Below, in pieces: positions 7,658 through 16,807 of a stretch of 64,000 bases of DNA (position 1 is its first letter; each line of letters opens with the position of its first letter). The translations under genes were made by a program, and so were the position numbers. The stretch lies in assembly GCA_002319885.1 (NCBI GenBank), contig DCFT01000027.1, positions 1-64,000 on the forward strand, in the 5' to 3' direction. Origin of the DNA: Bacteroidales bacterium UBA1797 (lineage in GTDB: Bacteria; Bacteroidota; Bacteroidia; Bacteroidales; VadinHA17). The notes under the pieces are model-generated. The model was not told where the DNA came from and did no database searches. It worked only from the letters and a program-made list of their open reading frames with translations.

Positions 7658-8305
7658 TTATCTGTATCCTACAAGAGACAGAAAACCTTCACCGATAAAC
7701 TGAATAACCGGCCAGATAGGGAACAAATTTATTTTTGTGGTGAAGCTCACGATAATCAGTCCGAACAAAAGGAATGAACCATATTTATATAAAGCGTTAT
7801 AAAGAACCGGGAATCTTTTAAATTGAGATAATAACAAATGTGAGCCATCAAGAGGTGGAAGCGGAATAAGATTAAAAATAAACAGACCCCAGTTTATATA
7901 AATTGCATAAATAAATACTTCTGATAATATCTGCATAACAGGTTTTAAATGCATAGCTGTATCAGAAGAGGATATGAGAGAGAAGATTATTGAAAGCACC
8001 ATCGCAATAACTGCATTAGAAAAAGGGCCGGCTAATGCAATCTTAATAACGTCTGTTTTGGGATTTCTGAGATTCTGTTCATTAAACTGCACTGGTTTGG
8101 CCCAACCAAATCCGGCAAAGATCAGCATAAGAAAACCAAGGAGATCAATATGTTTTAAGGGATTCAGAGTAACTCTTCCCTGATCCTTTGCAGTTGAATC
8201 TCCGCACATATGCGCAACCAGGGCATGAGAGTATTCATGAACTGTTAACCCAAGTATTATACCCGGAAGAAATTTTAAGACGCGCGCTAAATCAAAGCTT
8301 CCCAT
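7658..8305 (-). CDS. Site-2-protease-like M50 membrane metallopeptidase
   Basis: 215 residues, five or six TM helices. Zinc site HEYSH (H23, E24, H27) lies in the first helix; the third ligand is the Asp of LIPLPPLDGSHLL (about 150). The GRVTLNPLKHID segment and FAGFGWAKPVQFN are hallmarks of the small prokaryotic M50B subgroup without PDZ domain. Expected to cleave transmembrane segments of unknown substrates. Its start overlaps the end of the PHP-hydrolase gene by 14 bp, so the two are co-transcribed. Confidence 0.9.
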   Translation of the reverse strand: MGSFDLARVLKFLPGIILGLTVHEYSHALVAHMCGDSTAKDQGRVTLNPLKHIDLLGFLMLIFAGFGWAKPVQFNEQNLRNPKTDVIKIALAGPFSNAVIAMVLSIIFSLISSSDTAMHLKPVMQILSEVFIYAIYINWGLFIFNLIPLPPLDGSHLLLSQFKRFPVLYNALYKYGSFLLFGLIIVSFTTKINLFPIWPVIQFIGEGFLSLVGYR

Positions 8306-9092
8306 TAGCTCTTTTATTGACTGGCTGATAAAAATCTGCCGGAGTCAGATGACATTTATTTATCATCTCAATAGCATATGCAGCACCACCAAAATTTGAA
8401 TCCATATTGTTTGTTCCTACTGTGAATTTAACACCGGCATTTTTTGCCCTGGTGATAAACTTTGCAGATGGTATCCTGAATCTGTTATTTATCTCAATAG
8501 CTATATTATGATCCTTTGCAGCTTTTATTACCCTGTCCATCCGTTCATCCGTCCAGAAAGAATCATATCTGTCTGCCATCTGTTCAGGTAAATACGTTGG
8601 ATTAACATACATATTTATCGGCTCTGTACTTAATATTTTAACAATTGTACTAACAAGGTAGTTCATAAATTCTTCTTCGTTATCAATCCATGTCTCGTCT
8701 TTAATCCAAATCCTGTTCCTTCTTCCATTTGCATCAGTGAAAGTCATTGCATCAGTGAAAACATAATCGAATTTGCTTATTGACTCTTTTGAGAAGTTAT
8801 TAAGCCATTCCCTTCCTTCTGCCTGCATCCCGATTAAGAACTGAGGGTAATTTTTGAGAGAGTTTATCACAGAATCTATCTGACTATCGCTGTGGACAGG
8901 AAACCCTATCCCGACATTTGTTACCAGCCCGTATCTGATATTTTCAGCATTTGATTTTTTTACAGCATCATCAATTGTAAATCCTCCTTTGCAGTGAACA
9001 TGCAGATCTGTAAGTGGAAAGGGACTGTTATTCTGACTTTTGCAAACTGTGAATGATAATAAACCCATAATTAAAAACGCGATTCTTTTCAT
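8292..9092 (-). CDS. Exported PHP-domain-like metal-dependent hydrolase
   Basis: 266 residues. Signal peptide about 1-19 (FLIMGLLSFTVCKSQ). The mature protein opens with DLHVHCKGG (D29, H31, H33), the first metal-binding motif of PHP/amidohydrolase-like phosphoesterases; later acidic and His residues (MQAEGREW, FDYVFTDAMTF, AIEINNR, GTNNMD) fit a TIM-like barrel. Export of a PHP protein is uncommon; substrate unknown. First gene of a two-gene unit with the M50 peptidase. Confidence 0.7.
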   Translation of the reverse strand: MKRIAFLIMGLLSFTVCKSQNNSPFPLTDLHVHCKGGFTIDDAVKKSNAENIRYGLVTNVGIGFPVHSDSQIDSVINSLKNYPQFLIGMQAEGREWLNNFSKESISKFDYVFTDAMTFTDANGRRNRIWIKDETWIDNEEEFMNYLVSTIVKILSTEPINMYVNPTYLPEQMADRYDSFWTDERMDRVIKAAKDHNIAIEINNRFRIPSAKFITRAKNAGVKFTVGTNNMDSNFGGAAYAIEMINKCHLTPADFYQPVNKRANGKL

Positions 9093-9225
9093 ATTGCTAT
9101 ATTAATTCTAACCAAATAATTATTTTCCTGAAAGTAAATTAAAAACCTCTCAGTAAAGCGGGCATAAAGCTAACAAACTTTTATATATGATAAAAATCTA
9201 TTACGTTTACAAAAAGTGAATAATT

Positions 9226-10404
9226 ATGAAGAAAATTATCTTTCTGTGCCCTTTGATTTTAATGGTTTGCTCTCCCTTGGTTTTTTCACAGTCAACAAAC
9301 GACACTCTTGTTTATTTGATAACATGCGGACCTGGCACTGAGACCTATTCGGTATATGGCCACAGTGCTTTAAGAATTGTAATCCACGAAAAACATATCG
9401 ATAATGTTTATAATTGGGGTGTATTCGACTATAGTACTCCACATTTTGCCTGGAAATTTGCAAAAGGCAGACTGGATTATATGCTTGATACGGAAACACT
9501 TAATGGTTTTTTAAAGGAATACTATTTTGAAAAGAGATATGTTTATTCTCAAAAAATCAATCTTGATGCACAAGAGACACATAAATTAACAGAGTTAATA
9601 AATGAAAATCTGAAACCTGAGAACATCAGGTACAAATATGATTTTTTCTATGATGATTGTTCTACAAGAATAAGGGATCTGCTTGAAAAATCGATAGGTT
9701 CAAAACTGAAATATCCACCTGTGGAAACCGGCAAAATACCTACATTCAGGGATTTGGTCTCAAAATATCAGAATCCTTATCCATGGCTGAAATTTGGTGT
9801 CGACCTTATCATGGGATCAACCTCAGATAAGAAAGCTTTATTTAGAGACAGAATGTTCCTTCCTATTGAGTTAAAGGATGAATTGTCAGAATCATTTATA
9901 TACAGATCTGATAAAATGATTCCGCTGCTTTCTAATCCTGTCATTTTACTTGATTTTGATCCACCCGTTGTAAAGCAGAAGTTCCTGATTTCTCCTTCTT
10001 TTATCTTTACTATGGTTATAATATTGATTTTAATCCTCACAGCTGTGATAAAAAGTTTAAAAATCATCAGACTAATCGATATTTTAATCTATTCTGTGTT
10101 TTCAGTGCTGTCAATTTTAATGGTCTTTTTTAATTTTTTTACCGATCATCAGCAAATGAGATGGAATCTGAATATTATGTGGCTGAATCCGTTTATTATT
10201 GTATGTCTGATAATGCTGGTACTGAATAAGACTGCAATGATATGGTTCAGAATTGTATTTTTTATTTCAGCCGGTTTTCTCGTACTTCACTTCATTATAC
10301 CTCAGAGTTTTGATTTTGCATTTTTTCTATTGGCATTAATGATCTTAATAAGAAGTTCCGTCAGAACCGGATTCAGCTGGAATCCGTTGACACTGAAAAA
10401 TTAA
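9226..10404 (+). CDS. DUF4105 (Lnb N-terminal-like) exported protein with C-terminal membrane domain
   Basis: 392 residues. Signal peptide 1-21. Residues 25-190 form a DUF4105 domain: VYLITCGPGTETYSVYGHSALRI with H46, and FYDDCSTRIRDLLE with C145, a His/Cys pair placed as in papain-like NlpC/P60-type folds. Residues 255-385 hold about five TM helices. Such proteins are frequent and single-copy in Bacteroidota; a catalytic role is unproven. Diverges from the PHP gene. A weak TACGTTTA -7-like box lies at 9202-9209. Confidence 0.8.
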   Translation: MKKIIFLCPLILMVCSPLVFSQSTNDTLVYLITCGPGTETYSVYGHSALRIVIHEKHIDNVYNWGVFDYSTPHFAWKFAKGRLDYMLDTETLNGFLKEYYFEKRYVYSQKINLDAQETHKLTELINENLKPENIRYKYDFFYDDCSTRIRDLLEKSIGSKLKYPPVETGKIPTFRDLVSKYQNPYPWLKFGVDLIMGSTSDKKALFRDRMFLPIELKDELSESFIYRSDKMIPLLSNPVILLDFDPPVVKQKFLISPSFIFTMVIILILILTAVIKSLKIIRLIDILIYSVFSVLSILMVFFNFFTDHQQMRWNLNIMWLNPFIIVCLIMLVLNKTAMIWFRIVFFISAGFLVLHFIIPQSFDFAFFLLALMILIRSSVRTGFSWNPLTLKN

Positions 10405-10659
10405 CTCAACCTTTTTATAATTTTTCAAAAAATCTTTTACCTGAAGCTGCATAGCAATTTTTTAATTAAGAGTGCTAAAGCTAACAGTAGATGAAACCGG
10501 AATAGAACTGATAAGTAGCATTTGACTTTGTGCAATTATTGGGCTAAAACCTTTAACTTATATTTAACAGTCATTAACAAGAAGTTAAATATTCTTGGAC
10601 TTCTTTTGCGTATTGAAATTCTGAGAAAATTCAGATATGGTTAATGAAACTCAAATTAT

Positions 10660-10667
10660 TATATTTG
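10660..10667 (+). promoter_or_regulatory. Candidate Bacteroidota -7 box of the moxR/bat operon
   Basis: TATATTTG matches the TAnnTTTG consensus exactly, 20 bp before the moxR start codon. No good TTTG is found at the -33 position, so support is partial. Confidence 0.35.
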
Positions 10668-10686
10668 CTACTTAAAATTTAAAGCT

Positions 10687-11682
10687 ATGGAGCAAACTGC
10701 TGACATCAGGATCTTAAATGAAAAAATAGAAAAGGAGAGCTCTTTCGTCGACATTGTGCGAATGGAGATGAATAAAGTTATTATAGGGCAAAAACACCTC
10801 ACAGACAGTCTTATGATAGGTCTTCTTGCAAATGGGCACATTCTTCTTGAAGGAGTTCCCGGACTTGCAAAAACACTTGCTATCAAATCACTAGCATCAA
10901 TTATTGATGCAAAATTCAGCAGAATACAATTTACTCCCGATCTTCTGCCTGCCGACCTCATAGGCACAATGATTTACAGTCAGAAGAAGGAGGAATTCAT
11001 TGTTAAAAAGGGGCCTGTCTTTGCAAATTTTATTCTTGCTGATGAGATCAACAGGTCGCCTGCAAAAGTTCAGAGTGCTCTGCTCGAAGCAATGCAGGAA
11101 AGGCAGATCACAATAGGAGAAAACACTTATAAACTCGATGAACCATTTTTGGTTCTTGCAACTCAAAACCCTATTGAACAGGAAGGAACATATCCACTTC
11201 CGGAAGCGCAAATCGACAGATTTATGATGAAAGTGTTAATAGACTATCCGGCAATAGAGGAAGAAAAACTAATTGTAAGAGAAAACCTGGCTAAGGATTT
11301 TCCAAAAGCCAATACAGTTCTGAAAACTGCTGATATAATAAGGGCCCGGAATATCGTAAGAGAAGTTTATATGGATGAAAAGATTGAAAATTATATCCTC
11401 AATATAGTCTTTGCAAGTCGTAATCCGGAAAAATTTGGCCTGCCTGCATTCAAAAATATGATCTCATATGGAGCATCTCCCAGAGCCTCTATAAATCTTG
11501 CACTTGCAGCAAAAGCTTTTGCTTTCATTAAGAGAAGGGGATATGTCATTCCTGAAGATATAAGAACCATCTGCCTTGATGTTATGCGCCACAGGATTGG
11601 TCTTACATATGAAGCTGAAGCTGAAAATATTAACCAGGATCATATAATCTCTGAAATTCTTAATGTTGTCGAAGTCCCATAG
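10687..11682 (+). CDS. moxR: MoxR-family AAA+ ATPase
   Basis: 331 residues. Walker A GVPGLAKT (56-63, K62), Walker B FILADEINRSPAKVQSALLEAMQE, sensor 1 LATQNPIEQEGTYPLPEAQIDRF and the C-terminal lid domain are complete. MoxR ATPases act as chaperones or insertases with the VWA proteins encoded beside them. First gene of the bat operon, with all later genes on the same strand at short or negative spacing. Confidence 0.96.
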   Translation: MEQTADIRILNEKIEKESSFVDIVRMEMNKVIIGQKHLTDSLMIGLLANGHILLEGVPGLAKTLAIKSLASIIDAKFSRIQFTPDLLPADLIGTMIYSQKKEEFIVKKGPVFANFILADEINRSPAKVQSALLEAMQERQITIGENTYKLDEPFLVLATQNPIEQEGTYPLPEAQIDRFMMKVLIDYPAIEEEKLIVRENLAKDFPKANTVLKTADIIRARNIVREVYMDEKIENYILNIVFASRNPEKFGLPAFKNMISYGASPRASINLALAAKAFAFIKRRGYVIPEDIRTICLDVMRHRIGLTYEAEAENINQDHIISEILNVVEVP

Positions 11683-11692
11683 CAGATACTGT

Positions 11693-12097
11693 ATGAAAAT
11701 CATCACACTATCTGCAGCACTGATGCTAACCTGCATTTACGTTCAAAGTCAGAATCTTATAGGGTATAAAGAAAAGGAAATTCTGAAGTACATGAAGGAA
11801 AATCACAGCGATATGAATTATAATAACGTGGTTAACAGTAAGTTTAGCTACCTGAAGTATTCTGATAATCAAGAGAATCAGACAGTACTTTTTTTCCTGA
11901 ATCCCGATTCTGTTTGCAGAAGTGTCAGAATAATCTGTGATATGAACATGAAATCTCAAAAAATTAATGAATTCAATTCCCATTATAAGAAAAACGGTGA
12001 GAATAAATGGATCGACAGAAGGGGTAATAAAGATTATCTTATTGAGTTCATGGAAGGAAAATGGTCGTGTGTTATATCTATTGAACCAAAAAAATAA
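11693..12097 (+). CDS. Small exported protein of unknown function inside the bat operon
   Basis: 134 residues from the ATG at 11693; the frame is open further upstream into moxR (11663), but the signal peptide MKIITLSAALMLTCIYVQSQ begins at 11693. The mature part (GYKEKEILKYMKENH..., VLFFLNPDSVCRSVRIICD, WSCVISIEPKK) is small and beta-rich with two or three Cys; family not recognised. It sits between moxR and the DUF58 gene, where most bat operons have no gene. Periplasmic location is likely. Confidence 0.65.
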   Translation: MKIITLSAALMLTCIYVQSQNLIGYKEKEILKYMKENHSDMNYNNVVNSKFSYLKYSDNQENQTVLFFLNPDSVCRSVRIICDMNMKSQKINEFNSHYKKNGENKWIDRRGNKDYLIEFMEGKWSCVISIEPKK

Positions 12098-12108
12098 TTT
12101 GTTGTAAA

Positions 12109-12972
12109 GTGGAAGCAACTGAGTTATTAAAAAAAGTACGAAGAATTGAAATAAAGACCAGGGGGTTAAGCCGTCACATATTTGCCGGAGAATATCACAG
12201 TGCCTTTAAAGGAAGAGGTATTGCTTTCAGCGAAGTCAGGGAATATCAATATGGAGATGACATACGAAGCATAGACTGGAATGTTACTGCACGTTTCAAT
12301 CATCCTTATATAAAGGTTTTTGAAGAGGAAAGGGAACTTACCGTTATGTTGCTTATCGATGTAAGCGGATCCGGAAATTTTGGAACAAAAGTAAGCTACA
12401 AAAGAGATATAATGACGGAAGTAGCTGCTGTTCTTTCGTTCTCAGCAATATTTAATAATGATAAGATCGGTGTTATATTCTTTTCAGATAAAGTTGAAAA
12501 GTTCATACCACCACTTAAAGGCAGACGACATATATTAAGGATAATCAGAGAACTTCTTGATTTTAAATCCCAAAGCACCAAAACAAATCTCGATGAACCC
12601 CTTCGCTTTCTTACAAATGCTATAAAAAAGAGATGTACTGCATTCATTATCTCTGATTTTCTGGCTCCAGGATTCGAAGATGCGCTGAGAATTGCCTCAA
12701 ATAAACATGATATTGTAGCTCTGAAGGTATATGATCCAGTTGAACAGTCGTTACCTGATATAGGTTTAATAAAAGCACTGGATTCAGAAACAGGCGATGA
12801 GAAATGGGTTGATACTTCCTCAGTTGCAACAAGAAAGGCATATGAAAAATGGTGGACTACTCATCGTGAAATCATCAAAAATACTTTTAAGAGATGCGGC
12901 GTGGACTCTGCAGAGTTAAGAACTGATTTGGATTATGTTAACCCACTTTTAAAATTGTTTGAGAAAAGATAA
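12109..12972 (+). CDS. DUF58 (VWA-like) protein of the bat operon
   Basis: 287 residues from GTG at 12109. The start is set by the family N-terminus (ELLKKVRRIEIKTRGLSRHIFAGEYHSAF). DUF58 core motif FKGRGIAFSEVREYQYGDDIRSIDWNVTAR is followed by a degenerate VWA fold with LLIDVSGSG. Cytoplasmic, no TM. It is the usual partner of MoxR, thought to assist assembly or activity of the Bat membrane complex. Confidence 0.93.
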   Translation: MEATELLKKVRRIEIKTRGLSRHIFAGEYHSAFKGRGIAFSEVREYQYGDDIRSIDWNVTARFNHPYIKVFEEERELTVMLLIDVSGSGNFGTKVSYKRDIMTEVAAVLSFSAIFNNDKIGVIFFSDKVEKFIPPLKGRRHILRIIRELLDFKSQSTKTNLDEPLRFLTNAIKKRCTAFIISDFLAPGFEDALRIASNKHDIVALKVYDPVEQSLPDIGLIKALDSETGDEKWVDTSSVATRKAYEKWWTTHREIIKNTFKRCGVDSAELRTDLDYVNPLLKLFEKR

Positions 12973-12977
12973 GATCC

Positions 12978-13958
12978 ATGAAAAAGACTATTCTTTCCAT
13001 ATTTCTTTTTATTTCAATTATCTCTTTTTCTTTCGGACAGGATGTAAAAGTAATTTCGTCATTTGATTCAACAAAAATATTTATTGGCGATCAGATAAAT
13101 TTCACTGTTACTATCGATAAACCGGCAGGGCTTAAGCTTAACCTGCCGCTTATCAAAGATACACTTTGCAAAAATATTGAAATTGTTTCAGGACCCAAAA
13201 CTGATAGTGCATCTATCCAGAACGGAAGAACTAAAATAATACAAAAATATCTTATAACATCTTTTGATTCAGGACGATATCAGGTTAGTCCTGTCTTTGC
13301 GGAAGCAAAGAATGAGGGTGGAATCAAAAGATTTTATTCTGATTATGCCAGTCTTGAGGTTAAGCGCGTTAATATTGCACCTCCCGATAGTACATCAAAA
13401 ATTTTTGATATTGTTAAACCTTTTAGCGCACCGGTAACGCTCGGTGAGATAGTACCATGGATACTGATTATTGCCTTCGCAGCCGTAATAATATGGCTGG
13501 CTGTCAGATTGCTGCGAAGAGTGAAAAAAACTGAAACAGAAAAAGAAACATACATTCCTCCTGAATCAGCACACATAATTGCATTCAGAGAGTTGGAACG
13601 ACTTAAAAATGAAGAGCTATGGCAGAAAGGTGAAATAAAAAGATATTATACTTCGCTTACTGAAATTTTAAGGCAATATCTTGAAAACAGATTCAGGGTA
13701 TTTTCTCTTGAACTCACGACTTCTGAAACACTTGAAGCTCTTATTAAAACCGGTTTTAAGAAGAACGAATCGTATAATGATCTTAAATCGGTACTGACAG
13801 GTGCTGACCTGGTAAAATTTGCAAAATATAATCCAACACCGGAAGAAAACGAATCGCATTTTCAAAACTCATGGAATTTTGTGCTTGCAACAAAAGAAAA
13901 TGAGTTGGTGAATGATACGACCGGAGAAAAAATAAGTGCAGAGGAGGCAGTATTATGA
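12978..13958 (+). CDS. BatD-like membrane protein (upstream, short form)
   Basis: 326 residues. Signal peptide 1-20; beta-sandwich periplasmic domain about 22-130 (IFIGDQINFTVTIDKPAGL) as in BatD; TM about 157-177; cytoplasmic helical tail with RELERLKNEELWQKGEIKRYYTSLTEILRQYLENRF, a DUF4381-like motif. About half the size of the second BatD-type gene at 16808. Its stop overlaps the batA start by 4 bp (ATGA), giving coupling. Confidence 0.85.
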   Translation: MKKTILSIFLFISIISFSFGQDVKVISSFDSTKIFIGDQINFTVTIDKPAGLKLNLPLIKDTLCKNIEIVSGPKTDSASIQNGRTKIIQKYLITSFDSGRYQVSPVFAEAKNEGGIKRFYSDYASLEVKRVNIAPPDSTSKIFDIVKPFSAPVTLGEIVPWILIIAFAAVIIWLAVRLLRRVKKTETEKETYIPPESAHIIAFRELERLKNEELWQKGEIKRYYTSLTEILRQYLENRFRVFSLELTTSETLEALIKTGFKKNESYNDLKSVLTGADLVKFAKYNPTPEENESHFQNSWNFVLATKENELVNDTTGEKISAEEAVL

Positions 13959-14947
13959 ATGGGATAAAATTTGCCGAACCTCTTTTTCTTTACCTGCTGG
14001 TGATTATTCCGGCAATGGTAGCATTTTACATTCTGAAACAACAAAAAGTAACTGCTTCGCTCAGGATGCCGGGATTACAATCCTTCTCCGGATCCGGTTC
14101 CTCTTTCCGACTTTACCTCAGACACATCCTTTTTGCGCTAAGAACCACTGCAGTTGCACTCCTGATAATAGTATTAGCTCGTCCACAGAAAACTGATAAA
14201 TTTCAGGATGTCTCAACCGAAGGCATTGATATAATGCTTGCTCAGGACATTTCAGGTAGTATGCTTGCACGCGATTTCAAACCTAACAGGTTGGAAGCAG
14301 CAAAAAATATGGCTACTGAGTTTATTTCAGGAAGACCTTATGACAGGATAGGCCTGGTAGTTTTTAGCGGGGAATCATTTACTCAGTGCCCTTTAACAAC
14401 AGATCACGCCGTATTAATTAACCTGCTCCGTGAAATTCAGAGTGGAATGATCGAAGACGGAACCGCTATAGGTATGGGACTCGCTACCGCTGTAAACAGA
14501 ATTAAAGACTCTCAGGCTAAAAGTAAAGTTATAATATTACTGACTGATGGTGTCAACAACAGAGGTGAAATTGCCCCGCTAACTGCCGCAGGTATTGCAA
14601 AAACCTTCGGAATAAGAGTTTATACAATCGGAGTAGGAACACAGGGAATGGCTCCGTATCCTGTTCAGACACCTTATGGAATGCAATATCAGGATATGCC
14701 GGTGGAAATTGATGAAGACATTCTTCAGCAGATTGCTCAGACAACCGGAGGAAAATACTTCAGAGCCACTGATAATAATTCACTTGAAAATATCTACAAA
14801 GAGATTGACAAGCTTGAAAAATCAAAAATTGATGTCAGACAATTCAGCAGAAAAGAAGAAAAATATCTTGTGCCTGCTTTAATTGCTTTTTTCATGCTGG
14901 TATTAGAGATAATAGCCAGAAATACAATATTTAAGAATCTAACTTAA
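13955..14947 (+). CDS. batA: BatA: VWA-domain membrane protein
   Basis: 330 residues. N-terminal TM pair (about 8-25 and 55-75) and one C-terminal TM (about 305-325) flank a von Willebrand A domain with intact MIDAS: D98-I-S-G-S102, and LLTDGVNNRG. The aerotolerance (Bat) proteins of Bacteroides form a membrane complex linked to oxygen and stress tolerance. Start overlaps the upstream stop by 4 bp. Confidence 0.95.
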   Translation: MNGIKFAEPLFLYLLVIIPAMVAFYILKQQKVTASLRMPGLQSFSGSGSSFRLYLRHILFALRTTAVALLIIVLARPQKTDKFQDVSTEGIDIMLAQDISGSMLARDFKPNRLEAAKNMATEFISGRPYDRIGLVVFSGESFTQCPLTTDHAVLINLLREIQSGMIEDGTAIGMGLATAVNRIKDSQAKSKVIILLTDGVNNRGEIAPLTAAGIAKTFGIRVYTIGVGTQGMAPYPVQTPYGMQYQDMPVEIDEDILQQIAQTTGGKYFRATDNNSLENIYKEIDKLEKSKIDVRQFSRKEEKYLVPALIAFFMLVLEIIARNTIFKNLT

Positions 14948-14961
14948 ACGCATAACAGAAA

Positions 14962-16002
14962 ATGCAATTGTTCAGATTTGCAAATCCCGATTTTTTGTAC
15001 CTGTTGCTTTTGCTTCCGGCTATTATTCTATTGTATATAATAAATGAATTCAGAAAAAAGAAAGCATTGAAGCGTTTAGGCGATGCAAACCTTGTCAGCG
15101 GACTTATCCCTGAAATGTCACAGGTTCGTTCGGCAATAAAAATTATTTTACAGTTGATTGCTGTTACTGCAGGAATAATTATGCTTGCGAGGCCCCAGTT
15201 CGGTTCTAAGATTGAAGATGTAAAAAAACAGGGAGTAGAGGTTATAATCGCTCTCGATGTCAGCAATTCAATGCTGGCCGAAGATATTCAGCCTGACAGA
15301 CTCACCAGGGCAAAACAGGCAATATCTCGTCTTGTTGATAATCTCGAAAATGATAAAATAGGTTTGATAGTATTCGCCGGTGATGCATATATTCAGATTC
15401 CTATTACAACCGATTATGTTTCTGCAAAAATGTTCCTTTCAACAATAACTCCAAGTATAGTCCCAAAACAAGGTACTGCAATCGGCGCTGCAATAGATCT
15501 GGGTATACGATCTTTTAGTCCCGGGGAAGGGAAAAGCAAAGCAATGATAATCATTACCGATGGTGAAAACCACGATGATGATCCGGTTAAATCTGCTGAA
15601 GAAGCAGCAAAAGCCGGCATAGTAATACATACTATTGGTATAGGATCTACTGATGGTGTTCCGATACCTGTGATGATAAATGGGAAAAGAGACTATCTCA
15701 AAGATGCTAATGGAAATATCGTAATTACAAAGCTTGATGAAGAAATCCTGAAAAAAATTGCACTTAGCACAAACGGCAACTATGTCAGGGCAAACAATTC
15801 AAATATTGGTCTCGACGAAATCTTCAACGATATAAAAAAAATGAAAAAACAGGATCTGTCCGGCACAATGTATACTGAATATAACGATCAGTTCCAGATA
15901 TTTGCTGCAATGGTCCTGTTTTTGTTACTGATTGATTTTATTGTAATGGAAAGAAAGAACAGAAGACTTGCGAACATTCGGCTGTTTAAATTTAAAGTTT
16001 AA
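14962..16002 (+). CDS. batB: BatB: VWA-domain membrane protein
   Basis: 346 residues, same layout as BatA: two N-terminal TM helices, VWA domain with MIDAS D99-V-S-N-S103 and IITDGENHDDD, one C-terminal TM (about 312-332). The GS to NS change in the MIDAS loop keeps both serines. Paralogue of the preceding gene and 14 bp from it. Confidence 0.95.
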   Translation: MQLFRFANPDFLYLLLLLPAIILLYIINEFRKKKALKRLGDANLVSGLIPEMSQVRSAIKIILQLIAVTAGIIMLARPQFGSKIEDVKKQGVEVIIALDVSNSMLAEDIQPDRLTRAKQAISRLVDNLENDKIGLIVFAGDAYIQIPITTDYVSAKMFLSTITPSIVPKQGTAIGAAIDLGIRSFSPGEGKSKAMIIITDGENHDDDPVKSAEEAAKAGIVIHTIGIGSTDGVPIPVMINGKRDYLKDANGNIVITKLDEEILKKIALSTNGNYVRANNSNIGLDEIFNDIKKMKKQDLSGTMYTEYNDQFQIFAAMVLFLLLIDFIVMERKNRRLANIRLFKFKV

Positions 16003-16020
16003 TCTATTTTGTAAAAAGTT

Positions 16021-16791
16021 ATGTCAAGAGGGATTCATATAACAGAGAACAAGTTAATACTCAAAAGTGCGTTACTTTGCGTATTTATGATTATTCCTGT
16101 TGCATTGAATGCACAAGCCGACAAGAAATATATCAGAAAGGGTAATCGTGAATATGAAAAGCAGAAGTTTTCAGAATCCGAAATATCCTATAAAAAAGCT
16201 ATTGATAAAAACCATCAATCTCCTGATGCTGTATTTAATGATGGAGATGCTCTGTATAAACAGAAAAAGTTCGAAGAAGCTGGCAAACAGTTTACTGAGA
16301 GCGCCAATGAGTATGATAACCGAAAGAAAAAGTCAGCAGGGTTGTACAATCTTGGTAATTCAATGTTTAATGCAAATAAACTTGAGGAAAGTATTGATGC
16401 ATATAAAAACTCTCTTAAACTTTATCCTAATAATCCTGAAGCAAAATATAATCTCGCGTATGCGATGGACATGTTAAAGAAGCAGCAGGAACAGCAGAAA
16501 AAACAACAGCAGGATAAAAATAAACAGGACCAGAACAAGGACAAAGACAAAGACAAACAAAATCAGAAGAACGATCAGAATAATAAGAATGATAAGAATA
16601 AAGATCAGCAAAAGGACCAGAATAATAATCAGGATCAGAAGCAGAAACAGCAACCACAGAAACAACAAATATCACGTGAAGATGCTCAAAGGCTTCTGAA
16701 TTCTCTGGCTAACGATGAAAAAAATGTACAGGAAAAAGTTAACCTTGAAAAAGCAGCAAAAGCTAAAGTTAAGTCAAGGATAAACTGGTAA
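16021..16791 (+). CDS. batC: BatC: TPR protein with low-complexity charged tail
   Basis: 256 residues. N-terminal hydrophobic segment about 14-32 ending LNAQ (signal or anchor), TPR repeats about 35-150 (YEKQKFSESEISYKKAIDKN; LYNLGNSMFNANKLEESIDAYKNSLKLYPNN), then about 70 residues almost wholly of Gln, Lys, Asp and Asn, and a conserved-looking end REDAQRLLNSLANDEKNVQEKV. Scaffold of the Bat complex. The low-complexity tail is AAAAC/GATCAG-rich and may vary in length. Confidence 0.92.
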   Translation: MSRGIHITENKLILKSALLCVFMIIPVALNAQADKKYIRKGNREYEKQKFSESEISYKKAIDKNHQSPDAVFNDGDALYKQKKFEEAGKQFTESANEYDNRKKKSAGLYNLGNSMFNANKLEESIDAYKNSLKLYPNNPEAKYNLAYAMDMLKKQQEQQKKQQQDKNKQDQNKDKDKDKQNQKNDQNNKNDKNKDQQKDQNNNQDQKQKQQPQKQQISREDAQRLLNSLANDEKNVQEKVNLEKAAKAKVKSRINW

Positions 16792-16807
16792 TATGAATTG
16801 AATTAAA

